Shown: in pieces, positions 37,461 to 46,051 of the stretch
Layout of the letters: each line of letters opens with the position of its first letter
Numbering within the stretch: position 1 is the first letter of the stretch
Assembly: GCA_023460955.1 (NCBI GenBank)
Contig: JAEWOH010000040.1
Span: 1 to 64,000 of the forward strand
Direction: 5' to 3'
DNA length: 64,000 bases
DNA from: Bacillota bacterium
Lineage (GTDB): Bacteria; Bacillota; Clostridia; Acetivibrionales; DSM-1351
Program-made: the position numbers and the translations under genes
The notes under the pieces: model-generated
What the model saw: the letters and a program-made list of their open reading frames with translations, nothing else
What the model was told of the DNA's origin: nothing
The model's database searches: none

Positions 37461-39368
37461 TTACTTATCTTTATTTTTGACTTCAGTAGTAATCTTAGCT
37501 CTAAAAGCTTCTACATCCATACTCCCCAAATCACCATCTTTTCTAGATCTCACTGCTACTGTGCCGGCTTCCATTTCCTTATCCCCGATAACAAGCATAT
37601 ATGGGTTTTTATCCATCTGTGCTTCCCTGATTTTATAGCCTATTTTCTCATTTCTTGTGTCTACCTCAACCCTGATGTCATTCTGTTCAAGTATACTCTT
37701 TATTTTATAGGCATAATCGTGATGTTTTTGCACCAACGGCAGTATTTTTACCTGAACGGGACTTAGCCAGGTCGGGAAAGCTCCCGCGAAATGCTCAGTC
37801 AGAATCGCAATAAACCTCTCAATGCTTCCAAAAACTACTCTGTGAATCATTACGGGTCTGTGTTTTTCTCCATCAGGGCCAACATAAGTTAAATCAAATC
37901 TTTCAGGAAGATTCATATCAAGTTGGATAGTTCCGCACTGCCAGGTGCGCCCTATTGAATCTTCCAGATGGAAATCTATTTTGGGCCCATAAAATGCTCC
38001 GTCCCCTTCATTTATTTTATAGGTCATTCCCTTTGAATCCAAGGCTTCCTTTAAAGCTGTGGTAGACAGTTCCCACATTTCGTCTGAACCTATTGATTTT
38101 TCAGGCCTAGTTGATAGTTCTACATTATATTTAAAGCCGAATACCCTGTAAAAATTATCAATAAGATCAATAACTCCAATAATTTCATCCTTTATTTGCT
38201 CAGGTGTCATGAATATATGTGCATCATCCTGAGTAAAACATCTTACTCTCATTAAGCCATGAAGTGCACCTGATAATTCATGCCTGTGCACCAGACCTAA
38301 TTCACCCATTCTCTGAGGAAGATCACGGTAGGAATGGAGTTTCCTCTTAAAGACCAGTATTCCTCCCGGACAGTTCATAGGCTTGATTGCAAAGTCCTGT
38401 TCATCTATTTGCACGGTATACATATTTTCCTTATAAGTATCCCAGTGTCCTGACCTGAGCCATAATTCCTTGTTGAGAATAATTGGAGTCTTTATTTCCT
38501 GATATCCTGCATTTTTATGTTCTGACCTCCAGAAATCCTCCAGCAGATTGCGCAGTACCATACCCTTAGGCATAAAGAACGGGAAACCGGGACCTTCATC
38601 CAGAATATCAAAAAGCTCCAGCTCTTTTCCAAGCTTTCTGTGATCACGTTTTTTAGCTTCTTCCAGCCTTGTTATATATTCATCCAATTCGCTTTTCTTT
38701 GGAAAAGCTGTTCCATAGATTCTTTGTAGCATCCTGTTATTTTCATTACCTCTCCAATAAGCACCTGCGGAGTTTAGGAGTTTAACGGCCTTAAGCTTTC
38801 CTGTAGATGACAGATGGGGCCCGGCGCATAAATCAACAAATTCGCCCTGCTTATAGAAGGATATCTCTTCATTTTCCGGAAGTTCCCTGATTAATTCAAC
38901 CTTATACGGCTCTTCCCTCTCCTCCATGAATTTTATAGCTTGATCTCTCGGAAGTGTAAATCTTTCCAGAGGTAAATCTTCTTTGATGATTTTTTCAATT
39001 TCCTTCTCAAGTATAGCCAAATCTTCAGGAGTAAAAGCCTTTATGACTTCAAAGTCATAATAGAAGCCATTTTGAATTGCCGGCCCTATTGCAAGCTTTA
39101 CTGAAGGAAAAACCCGTTTTGCAGCTTGAGCTAAAACATGAGATGCAGTGTGCCTGTATGCATTTTTCCCTCCCTCATCCTCGAAGGTCAACAAATTTAA
39201 TGTACAATCTTTTTTAAGACTATAGTTCAGATCTTTTACCTTACCATCCACTTCACCAGCAAGGGATGCTCTCGCCAATCCCGCACTAATGCTTTCAGCA
39301 ACTTCCCGGATGGTAACTCCGTTTGGAAATTCCTTAATAGTTCCGCCTTTTAAAATTACTTTTATCAT
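37461..39368 (-). CDS. thrS: Threonyl-tRNA synthetase
   Basis: Charges tRNA-Thr and edits mischarged Ser-tRNA-Thr. The 635 residues contain the TGS domain, editing motif HTASH (H73, H77) with CAGPH, class II motif 2 (HRHELSGALHGLMRVRCF), zinc ligands in MNCPGG, DDAHIF and MIHR, and the anticodon-binding domain ending EVKNKDK. The ATG lies five bases after GGAGGT; the frame starts with TTG two codons earlier. Controlled by the T-box immediately upstream, and followed by a second, divergent thrS. Confidence 0.95.
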   Translation of the reverse strand: MIKVILKGGTIKEFPNGVTIREVAESISAGLARASLAGEVDGKVKDLNYSLKKDCTLNLLTFEDEGGKNAYRHTASHVLAQAAKRVFPSVKLAIGPAIQNGFYYDFEVIKAFTPEDLAILEKEIEKIIKEDLPLERFTLPRDQAIKFMEEREEPYKVELIRELPENEEISFYKQGEFVDLCAGPHLSSTGKLKAVKLLNSAGAYWRGNENNRMLQRIYGTAFPKKSELDEYITRLEEAKKRDHRKLGKELELFDILDEGPGFPFFMPKGMVLRNLLEDFWRSEHKNAGYQEIKTPIILNKELWLRSGHWDTYKENMYTVQIDEQDFAIKPMNCPGGILVFKRKLHSYRDLPQRMGELGLVHRHELSGALHGLMRVRCFTQDDAHIFMTPEQIKDEIIGVIDLIDNFYRVFGFKYNVELSTRPEKSIGSDEMWELSTTALKEALDSKGMTYKINEGDGAFYGPKIDFHLEDSIGRTWQCGTIQLDMNLPERFDLTYVGPDGEKHRPVMIHRVVFGSIERFIAILTEHFAGAFPTWLSPVQVKILPLVQKHHDYAYKIKSILEQNDIRVEVDTRNEKIGYKIREAQMDKNPYMLVIGDKEMEAGTVAVRSRKDGDLGSMDVEAFRAKITTEVKNKDK

Positions 39369-39445
39369 ACCCAACCTCCATTAACTTCCTTGACTGTATA
39401 TACATACATTCATGTAATAATATATTTTTTGTAATTTATAGACAT

Positions 39446-39681
39446 AAAAAACTCCCGTCCCAAAGTCTTGTTTACAAGACTTTATAAGGACGAGAGTTTA
39501 TCCCGTGGTTCCACCCTACTTGATGCTCATTGCGTATCATTTTAACACGCAGATTATAACGTAATCACCGATAAGGCTCAGAGGTGGTTTTCAGTAAATT
39601 GTCGGTCCGTTTACTCACAGCTGTTGTAACCGGTCTCTGTAACCACATTTTTTACCTACTCTTCTCATCAACGCCTTTGTC
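39446..39681 (-). ncRNA. T-box leader (threonine specific)
   Basis: A full T-box riboswitch upstream of thrS. It opens with AAAGGCGTTGATGAGAAGAG (stem I region with the AGTA-type bulge). The specifier region AACCACC gives ACC, a threonine codon (39583-39588). The T-box core GGGTGGAACCACGGG (39502-39517) is intact. The terminator CTCTCGTCC...GGGACGGGAG with six T follows. Uncharged tRNA-Thr would favour the antiterminator and switch on both synthetase genes. Confidence 0.95.
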
Positions 39682-39828
39682 AATATATAATATACTAATG
39701 CATTTGTTCTTATAAATAATACCATACTCAATTATTTATAATTTATTATATTCTTACAAAAATTAAGTGTCAATACTACTGTACGTATAATGTTTTACCA
39801 GATAATATTACTGTTCTAAATTACCCTT

Positions 39829-40596
39829 CTAGTCCTGAAGGTTAATTACAGGGTTGGATAACTTACCTATTCCTTCGATTTCTACCTCCACAAGGTCACC
39901 ATGCTTCATAGGTCCTACTCCTTCCGGAGTGCCGGTAGTAACAATATCACCTGGTTCCAAAGGAATAACTTTAGAAATAAAACTAATAAGAAAATCTGTC
40001 TTAAATATATGCATCGAGGTGTCCCCATGCTGTTTCACTTCACCGTTTAACAGTAATTTCACATCAAGCTTGGAATAATCAAGGTCGGTCACTATATACG
40101 GTCCTATTGGACAGAAGGTCTCGTAGTTTTTCCCCCTAATCCATTGTCCGTCTGCTCTCTGAATATCCCTTGCTGTTACATCATTAAGACAGGTTGCTCC
40201 AAAAATATATTCTTTAGCCTGCTCAGGTTCTATATTTTTGCAGTACTTGCCTATAACGACTGCGAACTCCGCCTCATAATCAACCCTCTTTGATATTTGG
40301 GGTAAAACTATTGTGTCGCCTGGTCCTATAACAGTATGAGGAAGCTTGATAAAAATTACAGGGCTCTCGGGGATATCCCTTCCGGAAAACTCTTTTACAT
40401 GGTCCACATAATTTAAACCTACAGCAACAACTTTTCCAGGTTTACATGGTGCCATAAGTTTTACATCCCTAATATCGTATTTCTTATCAGTTATTGATGG
40501 TTTATCAAGAAAACTACCATCTAATTCGGTAATCTCATTACCATTCAAGACACCGTATCTTTCTATACCTTCAGATAAAAATCTAATAAATTTCAT
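39829..40596 (-). CDS. Fumarylacetoacetate hydrolase family protein
   Basis: A 255-residue FAH-fold enzyme. Landmarks are VAVGLNYVDHVKEF, the metal-binding acidic residues in DYEAEFAVVIGK, CLNDVTARDIQ, RGKNYETFCPIGPYIV and TGTPEGVGPMKHGD. Members hydrolyse or decarboxylate acylpyruvates or keto acids such as oxaloacetate; the substrate cannot be assigned. I start at MKFIRF by homology although its Shine-Dalgarno is weak; two in-frame ATGs further up (one overlapping a good GGAGGG) would add poorly conserved Cys/Tyr-rich residues. Confidence 0.88.
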   Translation of the reverse strand: MKFIRFLSEGIERYGVLNGNEITELDGSFLDKPSITDKKYDIRDVKLMAPCKPGKVVAVGLNYVDHVKEFSGRDIPESPVIFIKLPHTVIGPGDTIVLPQISKRVDYEAEFAVVIGKYCKNIEPEQAKEYIFGATCLNDVTARDIQRADGQWIRGKNYETFCPIGPYIVTDLDYSKLDVKLLLNGEVKQHGDTSMHIFKTDFLISFISKVIPLEPGDIVTTGTPEGVGPMKHGDLVEVEIEGIGKLSNPVINLQD

Positions 40597-40814
40597 ATTT
40601 TCATACCGGCAATAACACCGATAACCCTCCATATAACAGTATTCTGATGAAATTATACCACAGCAAAATTGTACCCGCAATGCGCTAAAACATGTGTACT
40701 GGACTCAATTTATGACTAATGCATATGGAACCTGGAAATAATTATTCTAATAAATGATAATTAAGTTTGACTAGATTATGTCACCTTAAGGACCAATAAC
40801 ATTTTCGGAGGGTA

Positions 40815-40967
40815 ATGTTGAGAAATTCAAGACTTAAACGTTACAAAAAATACAGACAAAAAAAATTATTCAAATTCATTTTAATTGGCGTTATAATCCC
40901 TTCCGTTTCAATTCTGACGGCTTATGTATTCATTGAAGTTCTCGTTCTGCCGTCAATATTAAAGTGA
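40815..40967 (+). CDS. Small single-pass membrane protein, 50 aa
   Basis: A 50-codon ORF preceded by GGAGGG. The first 19 residues are strongly basic (MLRNSRLKRYKKYRQKKL), then one membrane helix (FILIGVIIPSVSILTAYVFI) and a short outer tail ending LPSILK. By the positive-inside rule the N-terminus is cytoplasmic. Either the ATG (close to the Shine-Dalgarno) or the next codon TTG (better spacing) could start it. No family recognised. A hairpin with a T-tract follows at 41101. Convergent with comEA. Confidence 0.6.
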   Translation: MLRNSRLKRYKKYRQKKLFKFILIGVIIPSVSILTAYVFIEVLVLPSILK

Positions 40968-41100
40968 TTGTTAATGTTGCATACTATTTGTCTTTATTAA
41001 TAAGATAAAATCGTTTATTAATGCTATTTGAATTACGTTTCTCTGCTACTATAATATTAGTATGAAATTAAATTATATTTTCCTCCTTTAAATTATTTTC

Positions 41101-41130
41101 AAAACCGGCTCCCAAAGCCGGTTTTTATTT
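41101..41130. terminator. Bidirectional terminator between the small membrane gene and comEA
   Basis: AAAACCGGCT pairs with AGCCGGTTTT around CCCAA. A T-rich tail on the plus strand (TTTTTATTTATTT) and TTTTGAAAA on the other serve both convergent genes. Confidence 0.85.
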
Positions 41131-41138
41131 ATTTCCAG

Positions 41139-42011
41139 CTAAACACAAATATAATCTTTTATTTTCTCAAAGGTTTTTTGCTTTATTCCAGTAATTTTCA
41201 TAATATCTGTTACCTTTGAGAATTTACCGTTCTTTTCACGATATTCAATAATTGCTTTTGCAGTAGCAGGCCCAACATTCGGCAGTTCCTCCAGCTCAGC
41301 CTGGGGGGCGGTATTTATATTCACAAGGCTGCTTTTTTTATCTTCTCCGGAATCTGGTTGTTTATCACTTATTACTGCACCCAGGCTGTCGCTGATAATT
41401 TCTACACCACTGTTCAATTTTTCACTTGCTCCTGCCGCTCCTGAACCTGCTGACGGACCAAGTTTTGTGCCGGCCTGCTGTTCAACATTCTCAGTTTGCT
41501 TCTGTGGGGTCTTTTGACTCGATTTAGGGCCAGAGTTATTTTTTTGAGCTGAACCTTCATTTACAGGAGAAGCATTTGCATTTTTTCCCTGTAAAACTGA
41601 TGGTTTTGCTTTTATCCTAAGCATAGTGTTCTTGTCAAGTTCAAAAGCCAGGTTTATATTTTCAAGATCAGCATCCTTTGAGGGACCCCCGGCCTCTTCT
41701 ATTGCATCCTCAATAACAGCTCCCCGGTCTAGAGTTACGACACCCGGCTTATTAACACAACCCACAACATAAACCTTAATCTTTGCAGGCTCTCTATCCT
41801 GATTTTTATCAGTATCATTAAAATTGTCATTTAAACCGGCAGAATATGTGCTGTCGGGTAAAGGATTTTCAATAACCGGCTCTCTGAGAGGCTGATAAAT
41901 TTTGTTCAAGAAATAACCCAGTATGCCGGACCCAATGATAAGGAGTAAACAAAATCCTATTATGAGAGCCTTATTAATGAAATATTGCTTTCCAAAAAGA
42001 GTAATTTCCAT
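41139..42011 (-). CDS. comEA: ComEA-type DNA-binding competence protein
   Basis: A 290-residue protein with one N-terminal membrane helix (about 13-35), an SLBB domain (about 77-135; KVYVVGCVNKPGVVTLDRGAVIEDAIEEAGG), a long Gln/Ser/Asn/Pro-rich linker, and the helix-hairpin-helix repeats of ComEA at 228-290 (VNINTAPQAELEELPNVGPATAKAIIEYREKNGKF). It binds double-stranded DNA outside the membrane for uptake. comEC is not adjacent. The linker is longer than in B. subtilis ComEA. Confidence 0.93.
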   Translation of the reverse strand: MEITLFGKQYFINKALIIGFCLLLIIGSGILGYFLNKIYQPLREPVIENPLPDSTYSAGLNDNFNDTDKNQDREPAKIKVYVVGCVNKPGVVTLDRGAVIEDAIEEAGGPSKDADLENINLAFELDKNTMLRIKAKPSVLQGKNANASPVNEGSAQKNNSGPKSSQKTPQKQTENVEQQAGTKLGPSAGSGAAGASEKLNSGVEIISDSLGAVISDKQPDSGEDKKSSLVNINTAPQAELEELPNVGPATAKAIIEYREKNGKFSKVTDIMKITGIKQKTFEKIKDYICV

Positions 42012-42368
42012 AAATACCTCCGAACTATTAATATTTATAAATTTATGAAACCAAAGGGATATATAAGATTACATAATATAAATTGCACCAGACGGCAATT
42101 TTCAGCATATTATTCTATTACAGGCATTTTGTAGTTGACATAAAATGATGCTATAAAATTGTTCAATAATTATATGTCAGTGTTCAAAACTTAATCAAGG
42201 GATATTAACAGAGATTTGATAATTAGAATTTATAAAACTCAAATGACAATATAATTATAATACATTTATTTACATATTGCTATATAAATAACAAATATTG
42301 TCGAAAGGTTTCAAATTTTCTGTTTTTGCTTTATACTAATATGAGATGCATTTTACTAAGGAGGAATT
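42012..42368. other. AT-rich divergent spacer
   Basis: About 357 bases between comEA and the carboxypeptidase gene. TATACT with TTCAAA 16 bases upstream near 42315-42341 may drive the downstream gene. I see no conserved structure or ORF with a Shine-Dalgarno site. Confidence 0.35.
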
Positions 42369-43697
42369 ATGAAGAAAGCACTCGCCACATTTATACTTGC
42401 CATTATATTAACATTTCAGATATCGCCTGCTTTTTGTAAGGACCTTGATATTGATGCAGCTGCTTACATATTGATGGACGCAAAAACTGGAAATGTCTTA
42501 TATGAGCATAATGCTGATGAGCGACTTAGACCTGCGAGTACCACTAAAATTGCCACAGCCCTTGTAGCACTGAAATACGGAGAACTCAGTCAGGTAATGA
42601 CCGCCAGCCAGGAAGCCGTTTCGGATATAGGCGTAGGTGGAATGAATATTGGTATAATGGCCGGAGAACAAATGACTCTGGATGATCTGTTACATGCTTT
42701 ACTTATAGTTTCGGCAAATGAAACTGCAAATATTATTGCTGAAAATCTGTTTTCTGACAGAGAGAAATTTATTGAAGAAATGAATAAAACCGCAGCAGCC
42801 GCAGGAGCTAATAATTCAACGTTTACAAACCCCTGCGGGATTGACGAGTATGAGAAGGATGCCAATCACTTTTCAACAGCCAGAGATTTGGCACTGATAG
42901 CAAAAGAATGCCTAACCTACCCTGTTTTTAAGGATATAATAAATCAAAAGCAGCTAGACATGCTTGGTCCTACAAATAAACATGATAAATGGAATGTGTT
43001 AAACAATACCAATAAAATGCTGGGAAAGTCTTTTAATTATGGCCCTGACACAGGAGATGACCGGAATCAGTTCACCATAACGGGTTTAAAAACCGGTTCA
43101 ACCATGAGAGCTGGCGCCAACTTTATTTCCTCAGCCGTTAATAAAGATGGGCTTGAGCTTATTTCTGTAATTCTGGGTGTCAACAATAAGCCGGGCAGAA
43201 CTGTATTTGATTTTACTGAAACCCTGCTTAGGGCCGGTTATGAAAACTATTCCAGTAAGTTGATAATAGACAGAAATGAAATTATTCAGAAAGTTGTGGT
43301 AAAGGATGCGGCTGATGATGGTCATTTGGATCTTGTAACAAACGGAAAGGTTGAAGCTATCCTTCCCAATGACAAAAACTTATGGAAACTAGATAAGAAA
43401 GTAAGTATAAATCAAGATATCAAAGCACCTATTACCAAAGGTACAGTTTTAGGAAATATAACCTATACTCTGGATGGCGCAAAAATTGGTAAGGTTGATA
43501 TCGTATCTTCCAGGACCATTGATCAAAGTTTAAAAGTTAAGACAAAGCTATATGTTAGTAAAATAACTGACTCACCTGTTTTCAGGTATTCCGTTACGGT
43601 GGTTTGTGTTCTGATTTTTTTCTTTATTCTTAGGAGAACGTTGAGACGTATTTCGAGAAGAAGAATATACAGAATTAAGGAAAAACATAAATGGTAA
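42369..43697 (+). CDS. dacF: D-alanyl-D-alanine carboxypeptidase (DacF-like)
   Basis: Serine-type penicillin-binding protein that removes the terminal D-Ala of peptidoglycan stem peptides. The 442 residues have a signal peptide (1-23), the SxxK motif S57-T-T-K60, the SxN motif S115-A-N117 and K241-T-G243. A C-terminal domain of about 100 residues and a membrane helix (about 400-422) followed by basic residues anchor it. AAGGAGGAATT lies before the ATG. DacF in clostridia is often sporulation-linked; no sigma-specific promoter is convincing here. Confidence 0.93.
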   Translation: MKKALATFILAIILTFQISPAFCKDLDIDAAAYILMDAKTGNVLYEHNADERLRPASTTKIATALVALKYGELSQVMTASQEAVSDIGVGGMNIGIMAGEQMTLDDLLHALLIVSANETANIIAENLFSDREKFIEEMNKTAAAAGANNSTFTNPCGIDEYEKDANHFSTARDLALIAKECLTYPVFKDIINQKQLDMLGPTNKHDKWNVLNNTNKMLGKSFNYGPDTGDDRNQFTITGLKTGSTMRAGANFISSAVNKDGLELISVILGVNNKPGRTVFDFTETLLRAGYENYSSKLIIDRNEIIQKVVVKDAADDGHLDLVTNGKVEAILPNDKNLWKLDKKVSINQDIKAPITKGTVLGNITYTLDGAKIGKVDIVSSRTIDQSLKVKTKLYVSKITDSPVFRYSVTVVCVLIFFFILRRTLRRISRRRIYRIKEKHKW

Positions 43698-43890
43698 ATA
43701 TAAATAATTTTTAATCTTCTATATTGATTTAATTTCAATATACTTATATTATAGTATATGTTTGAAAGATAACTGCACAAGTGAGCCATTAATGACTGAG
43801 AACAGCAATATCCTATATTAAACAGATGGTTCAAAACAGAAAACGAGGTCAAAAAACAGCATTATTTGCTTATTAAAAGGGGTGTAATCA

Positions 43891-45609
43891 ATGAGAGCCG
43901 AACCGATTTACCAAGTCAGGAAAATCTATGATCTCAAAGATATGATGGTTCAAAGTGCAAATTTGTTTGGATCAAGAAATGCATTTTTAATCAAAGGCAA
44001 AAATGGAGAGTATTACTCAAAAACATATACTGAGTTAAAAAGTGAAATTGACGCTCTGGGCACAGCCCTTATAGATTTGGGGTTAAAAGGCAAGAAAATA
44101 GCCATTTTGTCTCAAAATAGAGCTGAATGGTGTACAACATATCTCACTGTTACCGGCGGAGTCGGAATTGTGGTTCCTCTTGACAGGGAGCTTCCATTTA
44201 ATGAAATAGAAAACCTTATATCAAGAGCCGGAGTTAGTGCCGTAGTTTTTTCATCCAAGCATAGAAAAGACATGGTTAAGCTTTCACAGTCTTCCGAGAT
44301 TGAGTTTTTTATCGATATGGATTTGGAAGAAGACGATGAAAATAATTTTATATCACTCAAAAGTTTGATTGAAAAAGGAAAAACTCTGGTATCCAGCGGT
44401 GATAGAAGTTATATTGATGCTGTCATAGATCCAGACAAAATGGCAGCACTTATATTCACATCCGGTACAACAGATCTTGCAAAAGGTGTTATGCTCTCAA
44501 GTAAAAATATAGTCGCGGATGTTATGTCAGTATGCTCGATGCTGTATCTGGATGAAACCGACAGTTCTTTGTCCATACTACCTCTGCACCATACCTATGA
44601 GTGTACGGCAAACTTTCTTGTTATGATGTATAACGGCTGCTGCTTTTCCTTTAATGAAGGTTTAAAATATATAGTTCAGAATCTTCAAGAAACTAGACCT
44701 ACTATTTTAATGTTGGTACCCTTGATTCTGGAAAATATGCATAAGAAAATTATCAAGCAGGCTTCAAAGAGTTTGGTGAGCAATATAAAATTAAATGTTG
44801 CTCTGGAAGTAAGCAGTTTTCTATATAATATTTTAAAAATTGATATCCGTAAGAAAATATTTAATCAAGTTCACAAAATATTCGGCGGAAGGGTAAGATT
44901 AATTATTTCAGGGGCCGCCGCAGTAAACCCCGATGTCTCAAACGACCTGTGCGCTATGGGAGTAAGAATCGTTCAGGGCTATGGGCTTACTGAATGTTCT
45001 CCGATAGTTTCTGTAAATAACGACCGTGGTTACAGACATGATTCTGCCGGTAAAGTTCTTGCAGGAGTTAATGTAGAAGTAGAAAACATTGGTGAGGACG
45101 GTATTGGTGAATTTGTTGTAACAGGTGATAATGTAATGCTGGGTTACTACGAAAATCCTGTAGCTACAAGCAAGGTTCTCAGAAATGGCCGTCTTTATAC
45201 AGGAGATTTGGGCTATATTGATGAAGAAGGTTACATTTATATAACCGGAAGAAAGAAGAATGTTATTGTAACAAAGAACGGAAAAAATATATTCCCTGAA
45301 GAGGTTGAAACCTATCTTGCTAAAAGCCAATTTGTCAAGGAAAGTCTTGTATGGGGACGCTTTGATGAAGATACGGGAGAAACTGAGGTCAATGCACAGA
45401 TTGTGGTTGATATTGATGAGATAAAAGAAAAGCTGGGTCTTAATATTATTTCCAAGGATGAGATTTACAAGCTGATTCAGAGTGAAGTCAGAGAGATTAA
45501 TAAATTAATGCCTATGTACAAGCGTATCAAGGACTTTACAATCCGCGAAGAGGAGTTTGTGAAGACGACCACAAAGAAAATCAAGAGATATGTTGAGAAT
45601 ATAGGCTAA
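43891..45609 (+). CDS. Long-chain acyl-CoA synthetase / AMP-binding protein
   Basis: A 572-residue adenylate-forming enzyme. The phosphate-binding loop is FTSGTTDLAKGVMLS. GYGLTECSPIVS is the substrate-pocket motif, YTGDLGYIDEEGYIYITGRKKNVIV covers the ATP-binding and hinge motifs, and the catalytic lysine lies in the C-terminal TTTKKIKRY. It activates a fatty acid or other carboxylate as acyl-AMP and then acyl-CoA. AAAAGGGGTG precedes the ATG. It stands alone and ends at a strong terminator, 25 bases before the structured RNA. Confidence 0.9.
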   Translation: MRAEPIYQVRKIYDLKDMMVQSANLFGSRNAFLIKGKNGEYYSKTYTELKSEIDALGTALIDLGLKGKKIAILSQNRAEWCTTYLTVTGGVGIVVPLDRELPFNEIENLISRAGVSAVVFSSKHRKDMVKLSQSSEIEFFIDMDLEEDDENNFISLKSLIEKGKTLVSSGDRSYIDAVIDPDKMAALIFTSGTTDLAKGVMLSSKNIVADVMSVCSMLYLDETDSSLSILPLHHTYECTANFLVMMYNGCCFSFNEGLKYIVQNLQETRPTILMLVPLILENMHKKIIKQASKSLVSNIKLNVALEVSSFLYNILKIDIRKKIFNQVHKIFGGRVRLIISGAAAVNPDVSNDLCAMGVRIVQGYGLTECSPIVSVNNDRGYRHDSAGKVLAGVNVEVENIGEDGIGEFVVTGDNVMLGYYENPVATSKVLRNGRLYTGDLGYIDEEGYIYITGRKKNVIVTKNGKNIFPEEVETYLAKSQFVKESLVWGRFDEDTGETEVNAQIVVDIDEIKEKLGLNIISKDEIYKLIQSEVREINKLMPMYKRIKDFTIREEEFVKTTTKKIKRYVENIG

Positions 45610-45652
45610 AGATGACTCGAGACAAACAAATAGAAATTAAATAATAAAATTT

Positions 45653-45684
45653 AAGGTGCAGAAATAGTTCTGCACCTTTTTTGT
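45653..45684 (+). terminator. Terminator of the acyl-CoA synthetase gene
   Basis: AAGGTGCAGAA pairs with TTCTGCACCTT around a four-base loop, then TTTTTTG. Confidence 0.95.
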
Positions 45685-45700
45685 TTGATAGATTTTATTG

Positions 45701-46006
45701 TTATGTTCTCAAGTTCAACTTTAATTAATGGTAAGCACGGTAAAAGGGCTTACCTAAGTCAGTTACGACGCTAAGAGCACTCGCATTCCGCCGATTCATG
45801 ATCTAACCAATAGTAACTGACGTGAAATTGTTGGTGAAGAACAAACGATAAGACGGCAAATTTACACGATGTAAATTTGAGCAGCACCCGAGACCAGGAT
45901 GGTCAAGTTGCTGCGACGTCTTATAAGTTTGTTATGAGCCTTACAATTTCAGGTAAGCTCTTTGTGTACAACCCATTAATTAAAGTTTGTACGGGAGAAC
46001 GTATAA
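45701..46006 (+). ncRNA. Large structured RNA of unrecognised class, copy A
   Basis: A closing stem GTTCTC (45705-45710) with GAGAAC (45995-46000), then 15 bp AACTTTAATTAATGG (45717-45731) with 45973-45987. AAAGGGCTTACCT (45743-45755) pairs with 45951-45963. GTCAGTTAC (45758-45766) pairs with 45813-45821 as an extra arm, and GAAATTGT (45824-45831) with 45943-45950. An internal loop GGTGAAGA/TATGAGCC and helix 840-855/917-933 follow. A three-way junction carries hairpins at 857-879 and 881-914, the latter capped by AGGAT. All but the extra arm recur in copy B with different but compensated sequences. No protein gene fits here. Confidence 0.78.
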
Positions 46007-46051
46007 TAAATTACTAAAAAGCTTATAGGTCAAATCTATTTCAACCTAACT

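Noticed and set aside
45701..46006. MITE or other DNA transposon with terminal inverted repeats
   Set aside because: Outer arms of the two copies differ in sequence yet each is self-complementary, there is no shared target duplication visible, and interior helices covary. RNA structure explains this better.
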